A DNA stretch of 64,000 nt, taken from Paenibacillus amylolyticus (GTDB lineage Bacteria > Bacillota > Bacilli > Paenibacillales > Paenibacillaceae). The stretch covers positions 5,518,001 to 5,582,000 of the forward strand of contig NZ_CP121451.1 of NCBI RefSeq assembly GCF_029689945.1. The letters run 5' to 3'. Shown here one piece after another: positions 31,862 to 41,535 of the stretch. Position 1 is the stretch's first letter; each line of letters starts with the position of its first letter. The position numbers were made by a program, and so were the translations under genes. The notes under the pieces are model-generated. The model was not told the origin of the DNA. It was given only the letters and a program-made list of their open reading frames with translations, and searched no databases.

Positions 31862-32848
31862 TCAAAATAATGCATTATCTTTATCTATTCGTCTTACAAT
31901 GGTGTTGGATACAAGAACCAGCACGAATCCGACGATAGCTTGATATAGACCGGCTGCTGATGACATTCCGATATCTCCACCGATAAGGAACGTACGATAT
32001 ACATAGGTGTCCAGTACATTCGTTACAGGGAACAGTGCTCCCGACTCCAATGGAACCTGGTAGAAGAGACTGAAGTCCGCATAGAATATACGGCCAATCT
32101 GCAATAACGTCATAATGACGATCAATGGGACGAGAAACGGAATGGTGATGAAGCGGATCTGATGCCATTTGGTTGCTCCATCAAGCACAGCTGCTTCATA
32201 ATATTCTTCATCGATACCCACAACGGCTGCCAGATAGATGACGGCATAGTATCCAATATTCTTCCATGTGTTCACCAGTGGCAAAATATACGGCCAATAC
32301 TTCGGCTCCGAATACCAGTCAATCGGCTGACCGCCGAACATCTGCAGAATCGTTGAGTTCATGAACCCTGAATCCTTGCCCAGGAACGCCAGTACCAGAT
32401 AACTGACCACAATCATGGACAGGAAATATGGCAATAGCATTAGTGATTGATATAACTTGGACATTGCCTTGTTCTTCACTTCATTAAGCAGAATAGCAAG
32501 CCCAACACCAACGAAGAGATTCAGTGCAATAAATACGGTGTTATACGCGAGGGTATTCCGGGTAATTTCCCATGCATCACTGGTTGAGAACAAATATTTG
32601 AAATTGTCCCAACCACTCCATGGGCTCCCCCAAATACCATCAGCATAGTTTACATTTTTGAATGCGATCAGAACGCCGAACATCGGCATATAGTTGTTCA
32701 CCAGCAGAAACAGGACCCCTGGCAAGAACATGAGATACAGCACCTTAAATTTGCCAAGGTTGTGCCACACAGACTTGCGCTTTCGGACTGATCTTTCCGG
32801 TATTTCCAATATTCGTACTCCCTTACCCGCCTGGGGTTGTGTCTTCAT
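31862..32848 (-). CDS. Carbohydrate ABC transporter permease (LplB/YteP-type), cassette 2
   Basis: 328 aa, intact. An N-terminal cytosolic arm of about 35 residues (RSVRKRKSVWHN) precedes six spans. EAA motif at YYEAAVLDGATKWHQIRFITIPF. GAGGGAG about 7 nt before the ATG. First gene after the terminator that ends the kinase/regulator pair, so it probably has its own promoter driven by that regulator. Confidence 0.88.
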   Translation of the reverse strand: MKTQPQAGKGVRILEIPERSVRKRKSVWHNLGKFKVLYLMFLPGVLFLLVNNYMPMFGVLIAFKNVNYADGIWGSPWSGWDNFKYLFSTSDAWEITRNTLAYNTVFIALNLFVGVGLAILLNEVKNKAMSKLYQSLMLLPYFLSMIVVSYLVLAFLGKDSGFMNSTILQMFGGQPIDWYSEPKYWPYILPLVNTWKNIGYYAVIYLAAVVGIDEEYYEAAVLDGATKWHQIRFITIPFLVPLIVIMTLLQIGRIFYADFSLFYQVPLESGALFPVTNVLDTYVYRTFLIGGDIGMSSAAGLYQAIVGFVLVLVSNTIVRRIDKDNALF

Positions 32849-32987
32849 AACGTGTTCTCCCTCACTCCTCTTGAATTCTTCCTCAGGATGAAGCTCCGTT
32901 GCGGCTCCTGTGGTTCAAGTATACGGCGGGGCGAGTAAGTCCTCTATCTGCTGTGGTGACCTATTGACTTATCAAATTATGACATCC

Positions 32988-33020
32988 GAAAAAAAGCAAA
33001 AGGCGCAGCATGCTGCGCCC
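32988..33020 (-). terminator. Terminator after the cassette 2 response regulator
   Basis: A perfect palindromic stem, GGCGCAGCATGCTGCGCC, followed by TTTTGCTTTTTTT on the minus strand, directly after the regulator stop. Confidence 0.85.
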
Positions 33021-33024
33021 TGAG

Positions 33025-34637
33025 CTATACAGTACGTGACTGTTTACGAAACTCCTGTGGTGTTATGCCCGTGCACTTTTTGAACATTTTGGTAAAATGC
33101 GAGTAATTATAATACCCCACCTTGCCAGCGATATCCGTCACCTTGACGGTGGACTGGACAGCAGCGTCTTCGCTTTAGCTACTCTGCCCTGCAGGATAAA
33201 TTCAGATAGGGACATCCCCTTCTCTTTCCGGAACAGACGAGATAGATAAGCGGGATTGAATCCGGCAAAAGCTGCAAGTTCCTCTCGCATAAGTTCTTCA
33301 CCAATATGAGTTTCAATATAAACACACAACTGATCCACAATGGTCATGGGACTATGATCGTCCGGGTACAGCACCGGGATAACACGATCAATCAGGTCTG
33401 ACGTCCACTGCTTCAGCTGTGGCAACGATCTTGTCACCATGCTCTCTTCCGGCTCCCGTTCACCCGGGTACAGACTGCGTATGGATACGTTTTTCTGATG
33501 CAACAGCGGATAGACCACATGCAGCATGGCATGATAGTAGAGATGCAGCATTTCAGGAGACAATCCCTCCTGGGCAGCAAGCAAGTCGAAAATCTCATCC
33601 ACACGCTCTCGCAGGTCCCCTACCTTCCCGGTCTCAAACAGGATGGATAATTCCGAAAACCATGGAATAGGCAAAAAGCGATCTTCCTGATCTCTTCCCC
33701 GCTCATCATAGACAAAAACTTCTTCAAGCTCCTTAATATTGCGCCGCTCCATATCCATAAGTTCATTCAACATGCCCTGCAGCTCTGTGACAGCAACCGG
33801 AGCACCAACATAACAGGACAATCGGCAATAGAAATACGTACCGCATTCCCGAATATAGTCCTGAGAACGTTGTGCCACTTCACTCGCACTTGGTATGATG
33901 CCATCCTGCTCGTAAGCAAGCACAATATTTAATCCACCCTGATCCTGAAACACTTCACCCGGTTTGTCGCCAAGCAACATTTCCCTGGCTGCATTACGAA
34001 GCGCATACTCCAATACCTCTTCATCACGCAAATCAAATTCACGCACCCACTCTTCTACCGAGATCACTACAGGTAACACACGGGCCTGCGGATCAATCTC
34101 GGCACCATACAATTCTGCGAGCTCTTGCAGTCTTTGCTTGGTTAACGTGATACGCTGAGAGATGGCATCCTTCCAGAAACGTTCTGTCAGTATCGGTTTA
34201 TGCGCTTTCCAGCGTTTGTATACGGTCTCATAAACTTCGTTGGTACGGGTGCGTTGCTCTCCATCCCTGATCTTCTCCACGGCCTGACTTACCACCTTGA
34301 TCAACTGATCCGCGTGAGCAGGTTTTAATACATAATCAAAGCTGTTAAGCTTAATTGCCGTTTGAGCATAATCGAACAACGCATGCCCCGTCAGGAAAAT
34401 GGTCAGTATGCCTGGATCATGTTTCAGTACCCAGCTCTGCAGATCAAGTCCGGTTTCGCCAGGCATCTCAATATCACAGATCATAATATCGATCGAACTT
34501 GCCTTCAGGACTTTTCTTGCCTCTTCGGCATCACAAGCACTGAATACCTGGTCGACGCCAGCTGCGTGCCAGTCAACACCTTCCACCATCGCTTGTAATG
34601 CATACACTTCATCATCCACGATCAACAGGTTCCGCAT
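33025..34637 (-). CDS. Response regulator, REC plus AraC-type (YesN-like), cassette 2 (frameshifted)
   Basis: About 537 aa. REC domain with VDDEV, phospho-Asp in DIMICDIEMPGETG and Lys in YVLKPA. C-terminal AraC domain (LMREELAAFAGFNPAYLSRLFRKEKG, then DIAGKVGYYNYSHFTKMFKKCTGITPQEFR). A base is missing at 33152-33160, so the second helix-turn-helix lies in another frame and the true stop is at 33025. The start is the MRNLLIVDDE ATG with GGGGGAG upstream. It overlaps the kinase gene by 26 nt, a translationally coupled pair. Confidence 0.86.
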
Positions 34638-36408
34638 GGGCTCCCCCTTCTTCCTCTTCGGTCTGAGCGGGTAAATCAATGATGACTTTGGCGCCATGAT
34701 CCGCCTCATTTCCAAACTGCAAATTCGCTTGATCACCATACTTCACCAAAAGCCGATGAGCCACGTTCCATATCCCGATATGCTGTCCGCTCGGATCTTC
34801 AGCGTATTGTCCATGTTGCAGACGTTCCAACAATTCCTCATCAAATCCAACACCATTATCCACAATCATCAGTTGAAGCACCGTTCCAATGGCATGAACG
34901 GAAGACGTCTCTTCAAGACGCGCCACGATTCGTATGACAAAGGCTTCCGTCCGGCGCTGAAAGCCATGAATAATGGCATTCTCCACAAAGGGCTGTATGG
35001 TTAATGGAGGAATTACATAATGTCCCACCTTCGGTTCCACATCCAGTTCAAAATCGAATCTGCTTGGAAACCTCAGCTTTTGAATTTCCAAGTAATGGCG
35101 AATGTGCTCCAGCTCTTCATCCAGACGAATGACACGTTTACCTGCACGCAGACTGAATCGAAAATAATCAGCCAGATGACCAGCCATCTGCTGCACCAAT
35201 TCATGCTTTTGCAAGGAAGCCAGACTATGAATAATGTTGAGTGAATTCAGGTAAAAGTGAGGATTGATCTGCATCTGTAGCTGTTTGAACTCTGCCTCCC
35301 GCGTCCGCAACTGTTCCTCATACACATCAATCTTCAGATGTCTGATCTCACTGGTCATCTGATTGAAGCTTCGTGTCATGAACTCGAGTTCCGAAGAAGA
35401 TGGCGGATCCAGCTTCACATCAAGATCTCCACGGCTCACCCTTCTCATGCCTCGGATCAACGCATTCATGGGCGGAATAACAGATGCCGCAAAAAGATCA
35501 GTGCAGTAACCAGAATGACTGCCGCACCAATGGGAAGCAGACGAATGATCTGCTGGAAGAACGGCAGGTTTCGCATCATGTCTTCCTCAGGCAGCAGCAC
35601 GATATAATTCATCTGGGACATGGCTGAAGCAATACCCAACATCAGATATTGACGCGCTTCTCCCTTGTTCACCACTTCAGAGATAACCTGATACGGATTC
35701 TTCAGGCCGGGAAGATGCGCTGCAGCCAGCTGAATCTGCGCCGTACTCAATGTGGAGTCTGATAATGCTCCGCCGTCTGCTCCAACAATGACTGCGCCTC
35801 CCCGATCTCCGGATTCAGTGAACTGTTGTGTATGATTCAGTGCGTTCATATCGACAAGGGCACCTGCATAGAACTGCTGATTGATTCGCACCGTTTTCAC
35901 AATCGCATTCCACGTTCCCCCACGCACAATGCTCCATTCCGGCTTCTGGATATCCCCTTCCAATTGCTGCATCTGTACGGGCATACTCTCCTGCACAACC
36001 GACTTTTTGACATCATAATTGCCTGAAGTGGCCAGCAGCAGATCATCGTTCACGGCATCATATAGAAAAAAGAATCGATCAGATTATAAAAACCGATATC
36101 TGTCATGAACTTATTCATAATCCGTTGCTTTGCAATGATATAATCACCGCTGCCGTATTTCAGAAAAAACAGAGAAATAATATCCGGGTCCTCTCGCCCA
36201 GACTATATAAATATCGATTCGTCTCCTGTAGCACCTGTTCATTCTGCTCCACACTCTTGGCGAGATGATTCATATTGGTGAGGGATACTTTGTCACGTAC
36301 GACTTTCATGGCGTAGACGTTGTTGTAATAAAGCAGCATGAACAGTGGCAGCATGATCAATGTAAGACCCACAATAAATTTAAAACGGAGTGAACGGATC
36401 ATACTCAT
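34612..36408 (-). CDS. Sensor histidine kinase, YesM-like, cassette 2 (three frameshifts)
   Basis: About 599 aa if corrected. First span (FIVGLTLIMLPLFMLLYY), an extracytoplasmic region, second span (IRLLPIGAAVILVTALIF), HAMP (PMNALIRGMRRVSRGDLDVKL), phospho-His in MQINPHFYLN, ATPase N-box VENAIIHGFQ and DNGVGF. Breaks are at 36191-36196, 36065-36070 (six A, seven needed) and 35491-35495 (five A, six needed). Three hits in one gene could mean real decay, but each is a one-base loss at a short run, as elsewhere in the window. A family B miniature element lies just upstream. Confidence 0.8.
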
Positions 36409-36429
36409 GGATTGTCGATTCCCGCCCTT

Positions 36430-36605
36430 TTAGAGGTAGTTCAAAAAGTCCGCTTTTGATTACGAATCATGCCTAGCGGCATCATCAGCATCAAATATGA
36501 AATTCAGCCGAAAATGTCCGTTGCTCACGTAGTTTGCCTACGCTCCGCTACTCCATTTCTAGCTTCATTCCATCTTCTCGGTACTGAAAACCAGACTTTT
36601 TGAAC
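36430..36605. repeat. Miniature inverted-repeat element, family B (complete)
   Basis: Ends are perfect 12-bp inverted repeats, GTTCAAAAAGTC (36439-36450) and GACTTTTTGAAC (36594-36605). The element is 167 bp, has no reading frame of note, and contains TTTTGATTACGAATCATG shared with 13866-13886. Upstream TTAGAGGT also matches the second locus. No clear target duplication. It lies between the cassette 2 kinase and the next plus-strand gene. Confidence 0.7.
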
Positions 36606-36713
36606 ACACACTTTTTAATTCAACATATTTTTCTATTTTCTTCCTTATGATGGCATGTTTATTGTAATCACCCTTGCTTGCCATTGTCTATGGGGTTCCG
36701 TGACCTTCACATA

Positions 36714-36881
36714 TCATTTCTGGTGACTTTCATCCGCTTCAATTTCAAGGGTACAGGCTGCATGTTGTAATAAATTCTCCAGTTGTAAAAAAAATCCTTC
36801 ATTATTACTCTGAAGCTTCTCCCTAAAAATAAATGCCGCGTCAAGCCCCGAACTCCACGAACGCCCGGTCTTGACATGCAT
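36714..36881 (-). CDS. Possible small protein, 55 aa
   Basis: An open frame with a GAGGAG 11 nt before its ATG. Composition is soluble and mixed (FIFREKLQSN, LENLLQHAACTLEIEADE), without a membrane span or recognised motif. It is divergent from the transporter gene at 36932. The spacing to the ribosome binding site is long and no homologue comes to mind, so this is tentative. Confidence 0.3.
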   Translation of the reverse strand: MHVKTGRSWSSGLDAAFIFREKLQSNNEGFFLQLENLLQHAACTLEIEADESHQK

Positions 36882-36931
36882 ACGATATATCACTCCTCGG
36901 GTTAGTCACCAGGATGTAGGGAGGCCGTTCG

Positions 36932-38373
36932 ATGAATATTCAACTCACTGCGTTACATTATGTCTATCTGGCATATATCGTCTTGATTATCGCCGTAATG
37001 ATCCGGCGCAGGGACACCACGATTATCTGTGTTGCGGGTATAATGACCATTGGACTTCTGGCCACCGAGACCTTAAGTGGGTCAGTTGCCGGGATCTTCA
37101 GCAGTTTTATCTATGCTACAAAAGAATTGCTAGGTACGATCTTTATCATCTCGATTATTGTCGCCATGAGCCGTGTTCTGATCCGAACCGGTATTAACGA
37201 GGTCATGGTGACACCTGTCACCCGGTTTATCCGTTCTCCTCAGGTCGCCTATTGGGGTATCGGATTGATTATGATGGTCGTATCACTATTTTTCTGGCCG
37301 TCACCTGCCGTCGCACTTGTCGGTGCAGTACTGCTTCCTGTAGCCGTGCGTGTAGGGCTTCCTCCGATTGGGGCTGCCATTGCCATGAACCTGTTTGGAC
37401 ACGGGATTGCACTGTCGGGAGATTACATTATTCAGGGGGCTCCCAAACTTACGGCTGATGCCGCGGGTCTACCCGTGACTTCCGTCATGACGGCCAGCAT
37501 CCCTTTGGTTATTGTCATGGGAACCGTATCTACCCTTACCGCCTTCTGGATGCTTCGCAAAGAGATGAGATCAGGCTCACCTGTTCATTCCCCAGATGCC
37601 TTATCAGGTACCGTGAGTACAGAAGCCTCTTCCTCATCAGAGACTGTGCCCACCACCCTACCCGCTAATCAGCCTGTTCAACATCCAGTGATGGCACCCC
37701 GTCTGCAAAAAGCTTTTGCACTGCTTATCCCTCTGTTATTCGCAGTTGATGTGATTCTGATGTTTGTATTAAAGTTGCAAGGCGGCGACGCAACTGCTCT
37801 GATTGGTGGAACCGCTGTGGTCATACTGATCGCTGTCACCCTTGCTGCACATCGTCATGCCGGACCAGAGGAAACGACCCATTATTTAATAGAGGGATTT
37901 CAATTCGGTTTCAAAGTGTTTGGACCGGTTATTCCCATAGCTGCGTTTTTTATCTGGGAGATGCTGCAATTACGGAGTTGTTCATCAACCCTCTTCCTGA
38001 GGGTTCACATGGGATCGTGAATGATCTCGGGGTTGCACTCGCTGGACTGGTGCCCTTGAATGATACGGTGAGCGCAATTACAATGACGGTGACCGGAGCA
38101 GTGACCGGAATGGATGGGTCGGGGTTCTCGGGGATTTCCCTGGTTGGCTCCATTGCGTCCATGTTCGCAGGTTCAACAGATTCCGCATCTGTACTGACAG
38201 CACTAGGTCAGGTCGCAGCCATATGGGTTGGTGGTGGAACCTTGATTCCGTGGGCATTGATTCCTGCTGCTGCCATCTGCGGAGTCAGTCCATTTGAACT
38301 TGCAAGACGTAATCTGAAGCCTGTCGTGCTGGGACTTATAGTAACGACGATTGTAGCTATCTTTCTGATCTGA
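36932..38373 (+). CDS. Polytopic membrane transporter, GntP/IT-superfamily-like (frameshifted)
   Basis: About 480 aa after correction, with 11 or 12 hydrophobic spans. Features suggest a carboxylate- or gluconate-type secondary transporter: ELLGTIFIISIIVAMSRVLI, SPAVALVGAVLLPVAVRVGLPPIGAAIAMNLFGHG early, and DTVSAITMTVTGAVTGMDGSGFSG late. Family assignment is by architecture only. A T6 run at 37946-37951 is one short; with seven the sequence reads FFYLGDAAITELF. Its stop lies a few bases before a family A repeat. GTAGGGAGG lies upstream of the ATG. Confidence 0.7.
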
Positions 38374-38375
38374 CC

Positions 38376-38571
38376 AAAGGTTATTTACACTGACACTACG
38401 ATGACAGAAACACCTTCCAATCGCTGTTATTCCCAGATTTTTTTGATCCCCTTTATCAAGGGAAAATCCGGTAATAAGCATATGCTTCCGATGTAGCTTT
38501 CTTTCAGAAAGCTCTTAGGCGAACGCTTCGCTTTTTCAGGTTTTTTCTGTCCTCTCCGTTATCGTGTAAAT
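38376..38571. repeat. Miniature element, family A, copy 1 (ends trimmed)
   Basis: About 196 bp, in inverted orientation relative to copy 2 at 43686-43880. The two share TTATTTACACTGACACTACG, ACCTTCCAATCGCTGTTAT, CGCTTCGCTTTTTCAGG and CCGTTATCGTGTAAAT in the same order. Copy 1 has about 35 extra bases in the middle and lacks the outermost AGTTCAACTTATATA ends. It fills the whole space between the converging transporter and DUF4269 genes. Confidence 0.75.
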
Positions 38572-39177
38572 CATTTGTTTATCTTGAGTAGACATTTCAA
38601 AACACGTGCGTGAACGCGCCCAGTTCCAGAGATCTTCACGTTTCATCTCGGCCAGATGCAGCATTTCCACATATGGATCTCCCTGTAATCCAAGTACTGA
38701 AGCAAAAGCAGGCTCCGTCTTCCACCCTGCCTGTTTCAGTCTGCGGATCTCCCGATGTCCCGCGTCTCCCCACAGTTGTAATAATCTCCACTCCACAATC
38801 ATATGTAGGTAAGCATTCTGTCTGTTAACTGGTACGGATTGGGCAAAAATCTCCACTGGCCAGGCACCCACTTGCAAATTACAAGTCACATAAGGACGTT
38901 GGCCTGGAAGATCCCCACCACGAACACATTGAAACTCACCAACGCCCCCGATCTGATCATATATCTCAGCTTCAAAGGCATCCAGATCCTCTGCGTAACA
39001 CAGCAGATCCAGATCACTCCCAGGAACATCAATATCAATCGGTACCGTCCCCGCAGGATAGGGATGGTAGGCAGCTAATAGTTCGAGCAATCCACTGCTC
39101 TGTAACACGTGATATGCGTCCTGCTGACGTACATTGCCTGAAGCGAGATGCGCCATGACTTCTGTGGTAGTGCTCAT
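38536..39177 (-). CDS. DUF4269 nucleotidyltransferase-like protein
   Basis: About 213 aa, intact. PAGTVPIDIDVPGSDLDLLCYA carries the GS-x-D-x-D pattern of nucleotidyltransferase folds and is the hallmark of DUF4269; the substrate is unknown. The last residues (IYTITERTEKT) and the stop codon are read from the family A repeat, so the native C-terminus may have been replaced. The ATG at 39177 is used; a GTG at 39195 directly follows the ywbE stop and is possible. Probably translated from the ywbE transcript. Confidence 0.75.
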   Translation of the reverse strand: MSTTTEVMAHLASGNVRQQDAYHVLQSSGLLELLAAYHPYPAGTVPIDIDVPGSDLDLLCYAEDLDAFEAEIYDQIGGVGEFQCVRGGDLPGQRPYVTCNLQVGAWPVEIFAQSVPVNRQNAYLHMIVEWRLLQLWGDAGHREIRRLKQAGWKTEPAFASVLGLQGDPYVEMLHLAEMKREDLWNWARSRTCFEMSTQDKQMIYTITERTEKT

Positions 39178-39197
39178 CTTCCCGCCGTGGGCCACAG

Positions 39198-39403
39198 TTA
39201 GTTCGAGCCTCCGGTAATGACCTGTTTCACACGTCCCACTTGGCCGCTCGTCAGTCGCACTTTGATTCCGTGTGGATGTGTGGGGACTTGGTTAACAGAT
39301 CCTTCACAATGCCCCGGGTCAGTTTACCAGTAGCTTGGTCCTGCTTCAGTACAATGTCCACTTCCAGACCCGGTTTAATATTTACTCGTTGTTGTCCATT
39401 CAT
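39198..39403 (-). CDS. ywbE: YwbE family protein (frameshifted)
   Basis: About 68 aa after correction. The sequence MNGQQRVNIKPGLEVDIVLK, then GKLTRGIVKDLLTKSPH and HPHGIKVRLTSGQVGRVKQV, matches the small YwbE (DUF2196) family of Firmicutes, whose function is unknown; the fold is expected to be a small beta barrel. One C is missing at 39277-39281, between SPH and HPHG. AGAGGAG precedes the ATG. It is followed at once by the DUF4269 gene. Confidence 0.8.
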
Positions 39404-39540
39404 TGTATTTACTCTCCTCTATTCGTAATTCATATCATGCATGGTTCAAGTAGCTCTTCCTCACAAAGCTCCATCTATTGTAGACGTTTTGGTTGCAAAA
39501 CAAAAGCGATACAGACCACAACCACCGACTCCCGGTTTCA

Positions 39541-39603
39541 GGTCTCAACTGGAGACCAATCCAAAGAAACCACAGGTCTCTACATATCGAGACCTGCGGT
39601 TTC
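39541..39603 (-). terminator. Terminator after polysaccharide deacetylase gene, with adjacent palindrome
   Basis: AAACCGCAGGTCTC pairs with GAGACCTGTGGTTT (one mismatch) and is followed by CTTTGG on the minus strand. A second small palindrome, GGTCTC-AACTG-GAGACC, lies next to it and shares the GGTCTC core, so alternative pairings are possible. Confidence 0.6.
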
Positions 39604-39620
39604 TACTTGATTCATGCCAT

Positions 39621-40408
39621 TCAGGGCTTCACATGCTTCAACGAAGAAGAAGGTGAGGTCCCATCTTTCGCAGCTTCACGTGCCTTCACAGCAAGCAGCT
39701 CAGATACCGTCACGAATCGATATCCCTGCTGCTGCAATTTCGGCAGGATCGTTTTGAGTGCAGCTACCGTATGGGATTTGCCTTCCACCTTATCATGGAA
39801 GAGCACAATATCCCCATTACGAGCGTTATTCAATACCTTTTTAACGATCGCCGACACACCTGGAGAAGCCCAGTCCCGTGTATCCTGATGCCAGGACCAG
39901 AGTACAATGGTATACCCTTTTTGTTTGGCCGCCTGAATGACCATGTCATTATAATAGCCGCCCGGTGGCCTGAACAACGGGGGCGCTCCGCTCCCGCTTC
40001 AATGATGGATCTTTCCGCTGCGCTCATTTCCTTCATATACTTGTCCGCACGTGTCGATCGGACGGCATACGTGTGTGCATACGTATGATTGGCGATTTCA
40101 TGCCCTTCGAGCTGTTCCTGCCTAATCAGTTCAGGAAATTTCTCTGCCCATTTGCCAAGTACAAAAAAGGTTCCTTTGGCTTGGTATTGCTGAAGCAACG
40201 CCAGAATCTGGGGAGTCTGAATCGGATCTGGTCCATCATCAAAGGTCAGAGCGATAAGTTTATCCTGTGTGGGAACCTCCCACACGATCTCTCCACGTTC
40301 CTCATAGTACTGACGGTTCTTCTGTACAGGCTTCGCATAGGCAGAACTGCTACCCAGCAAAATAATTAGCGTGAACATTCCGATGACTCGGGCTGCCTTC
40401 AGGTTCAT
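39621..40408 (-). CDS. Polysaccharide deacetylase (NodB domain), exported (frameshifted)
   Basis: About 262 aa after correction. N-terminal signal peptide (IGMFTLIILLGSSSAYA). NodB motifs: LTFDDGPD (metal and catalytic Asp), HEIANHTYAH (metal His pair), FRPPGGYYND, and C-terminal IVLFHD. Expected to remove acetyl groups from peptidoglycan or chitin-like amino sugars at the cell surface; PdaA/PgdA cannot be told apart here. A base is missing at 39988-39989 (EAGA/GAPPLFRPP). Monocistronic, with its own terminator. Confidence 0.87.
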
Positions 40409-40471
40409 GTTGTGTCCTCACTTTGTCTTCATACGTAAACTCCCTGTTAGCATTTCCCGATTCACCCCAAC

Positions 40472-41413
40472 TCATGAACGAAAGATCTGATCCACGACTG
40501 CAATTTCTTCAGCAGTTAATTCCACATTCAATGTTTGCAGGTTGTTAATGACCTGCTCCGGTCTCTTGGCACCCGGAATCAATGCATCAATCGAAGGCTG
40601 GGTCAGGTACCAGGCCAGAACCAGATGAGCAACTTCAACATCCTTGGATTGTGCTATGCTACGCAGTTGCTCGACTTTATCCAAATTTTTAATGAAAGCT
40701 TCACCTGTGAACAGCGGGTTCTTCGCCCGTCCATCCTGAAATGTGGTATTGCGATTATATTTACCGCCCAGAAGTCCCGCTGCCAGTGGGAAATAGGGAA
40801 CAAAAGATATATGATGCTCAGCCGTATACGGCAGCATTTCTTTCTCCGCTTCTCTTTTGAACAGATTATATTCGGATTGTAACACGTCTACATGCCCGTC
40901 TTTGTTGGCTTCACGTAACTGATTGATGGAGAAATTGGATACGCCAATGGCACGAATTTTACCAGCGTCTTTTAATTGTTTTAACGCACCTACCGCTTCA
41001 TCCTTAGGCGTGTGCTCATCGGGGAAGTGGATGTAGAACAGGTCAATATAATCGGTTTGCAGACGGGTTAATGCCTCATCTACAGCCGTTTTCAGGAAAG
41101 CCGGTGAGTTATTGATAACAATCTTGCCGTCCACAAATGTATGGGCTGCCTTGGTTGCAATGATCGTATTCTGACGCTGACCGGTTTCCTTCAATACTTC
41201 GCCGATCAATCGCTCGGAATGCTCAGGTCCATAGATATAGGCTGTATCCAGAAAATTAATACCTTGTTTCAAGGCGGTTCGAACCACTTCCTTGCCTGTC
41301 TCATCATTCAGCATGCCTGGATAGATATTATGTCCTCCTACTGCGTTCGCCCCCAGTCCAATGGGGTTCACAATCAGATCCGTCTTGCCCAACCGTATTT
41401 GCTGTTCTGCCAT
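40472..41413 (-). CDS. Aldo/keto reductase
   Basis: 313 aa, intact. An NADPH-dependent oxidoreductase of the IolS/YhdN type. Catalytic tetrad residues are visible: Asp and Tyr in FLDTAYIYG, Lys in IIATKA, His in [18 protein letters not shown] and the C-terminal [15 protein letters not shown] cofactor motif are conserved. Substrate not predictable. A ribosome binding site GAGAGATGAGAC lies before the ATG. Stands alone. Confidence 0.9.
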   Translation of the reverse strand: MAEQQIRLGKTDLIVNPIGLGANAVGGHNIYPGMLNDETGKEVVRTALKQGINFLDTAYIYGPEHSERLIGEVLKETGQRQNTIIATKAAHTFVDGKIVINNSPAFLKTAVDEALTRLQTDYIDLFYIHFPDEHTPKDEAVGALKQLKDAGKIRAIGVSNFSINQLREANKDGHVDVLQSEYNLFKREAEKEMLPYTAEHHISFVPYFPLAAGLLGGKYNRNTTFQDGRAKNPLFTGEAFIKNLDKVEQLRSIAQSKDVEVAHLVLAWYLTQPSIDALIPGAKRPEQVINNLQTLNVELTAEEIAVVDQIFRS

Positions 41414-41535
41414 GTCTCATCTCTCCCTCGCTGATCGAATAAGTACCTTTTGGTCGTGATGCTTTAGTTGTCCCATATTATATCAAACTGTTTAGCTCAT
41501 TTAAAATATCGGTTTTATCGGAATAGCATACTATC

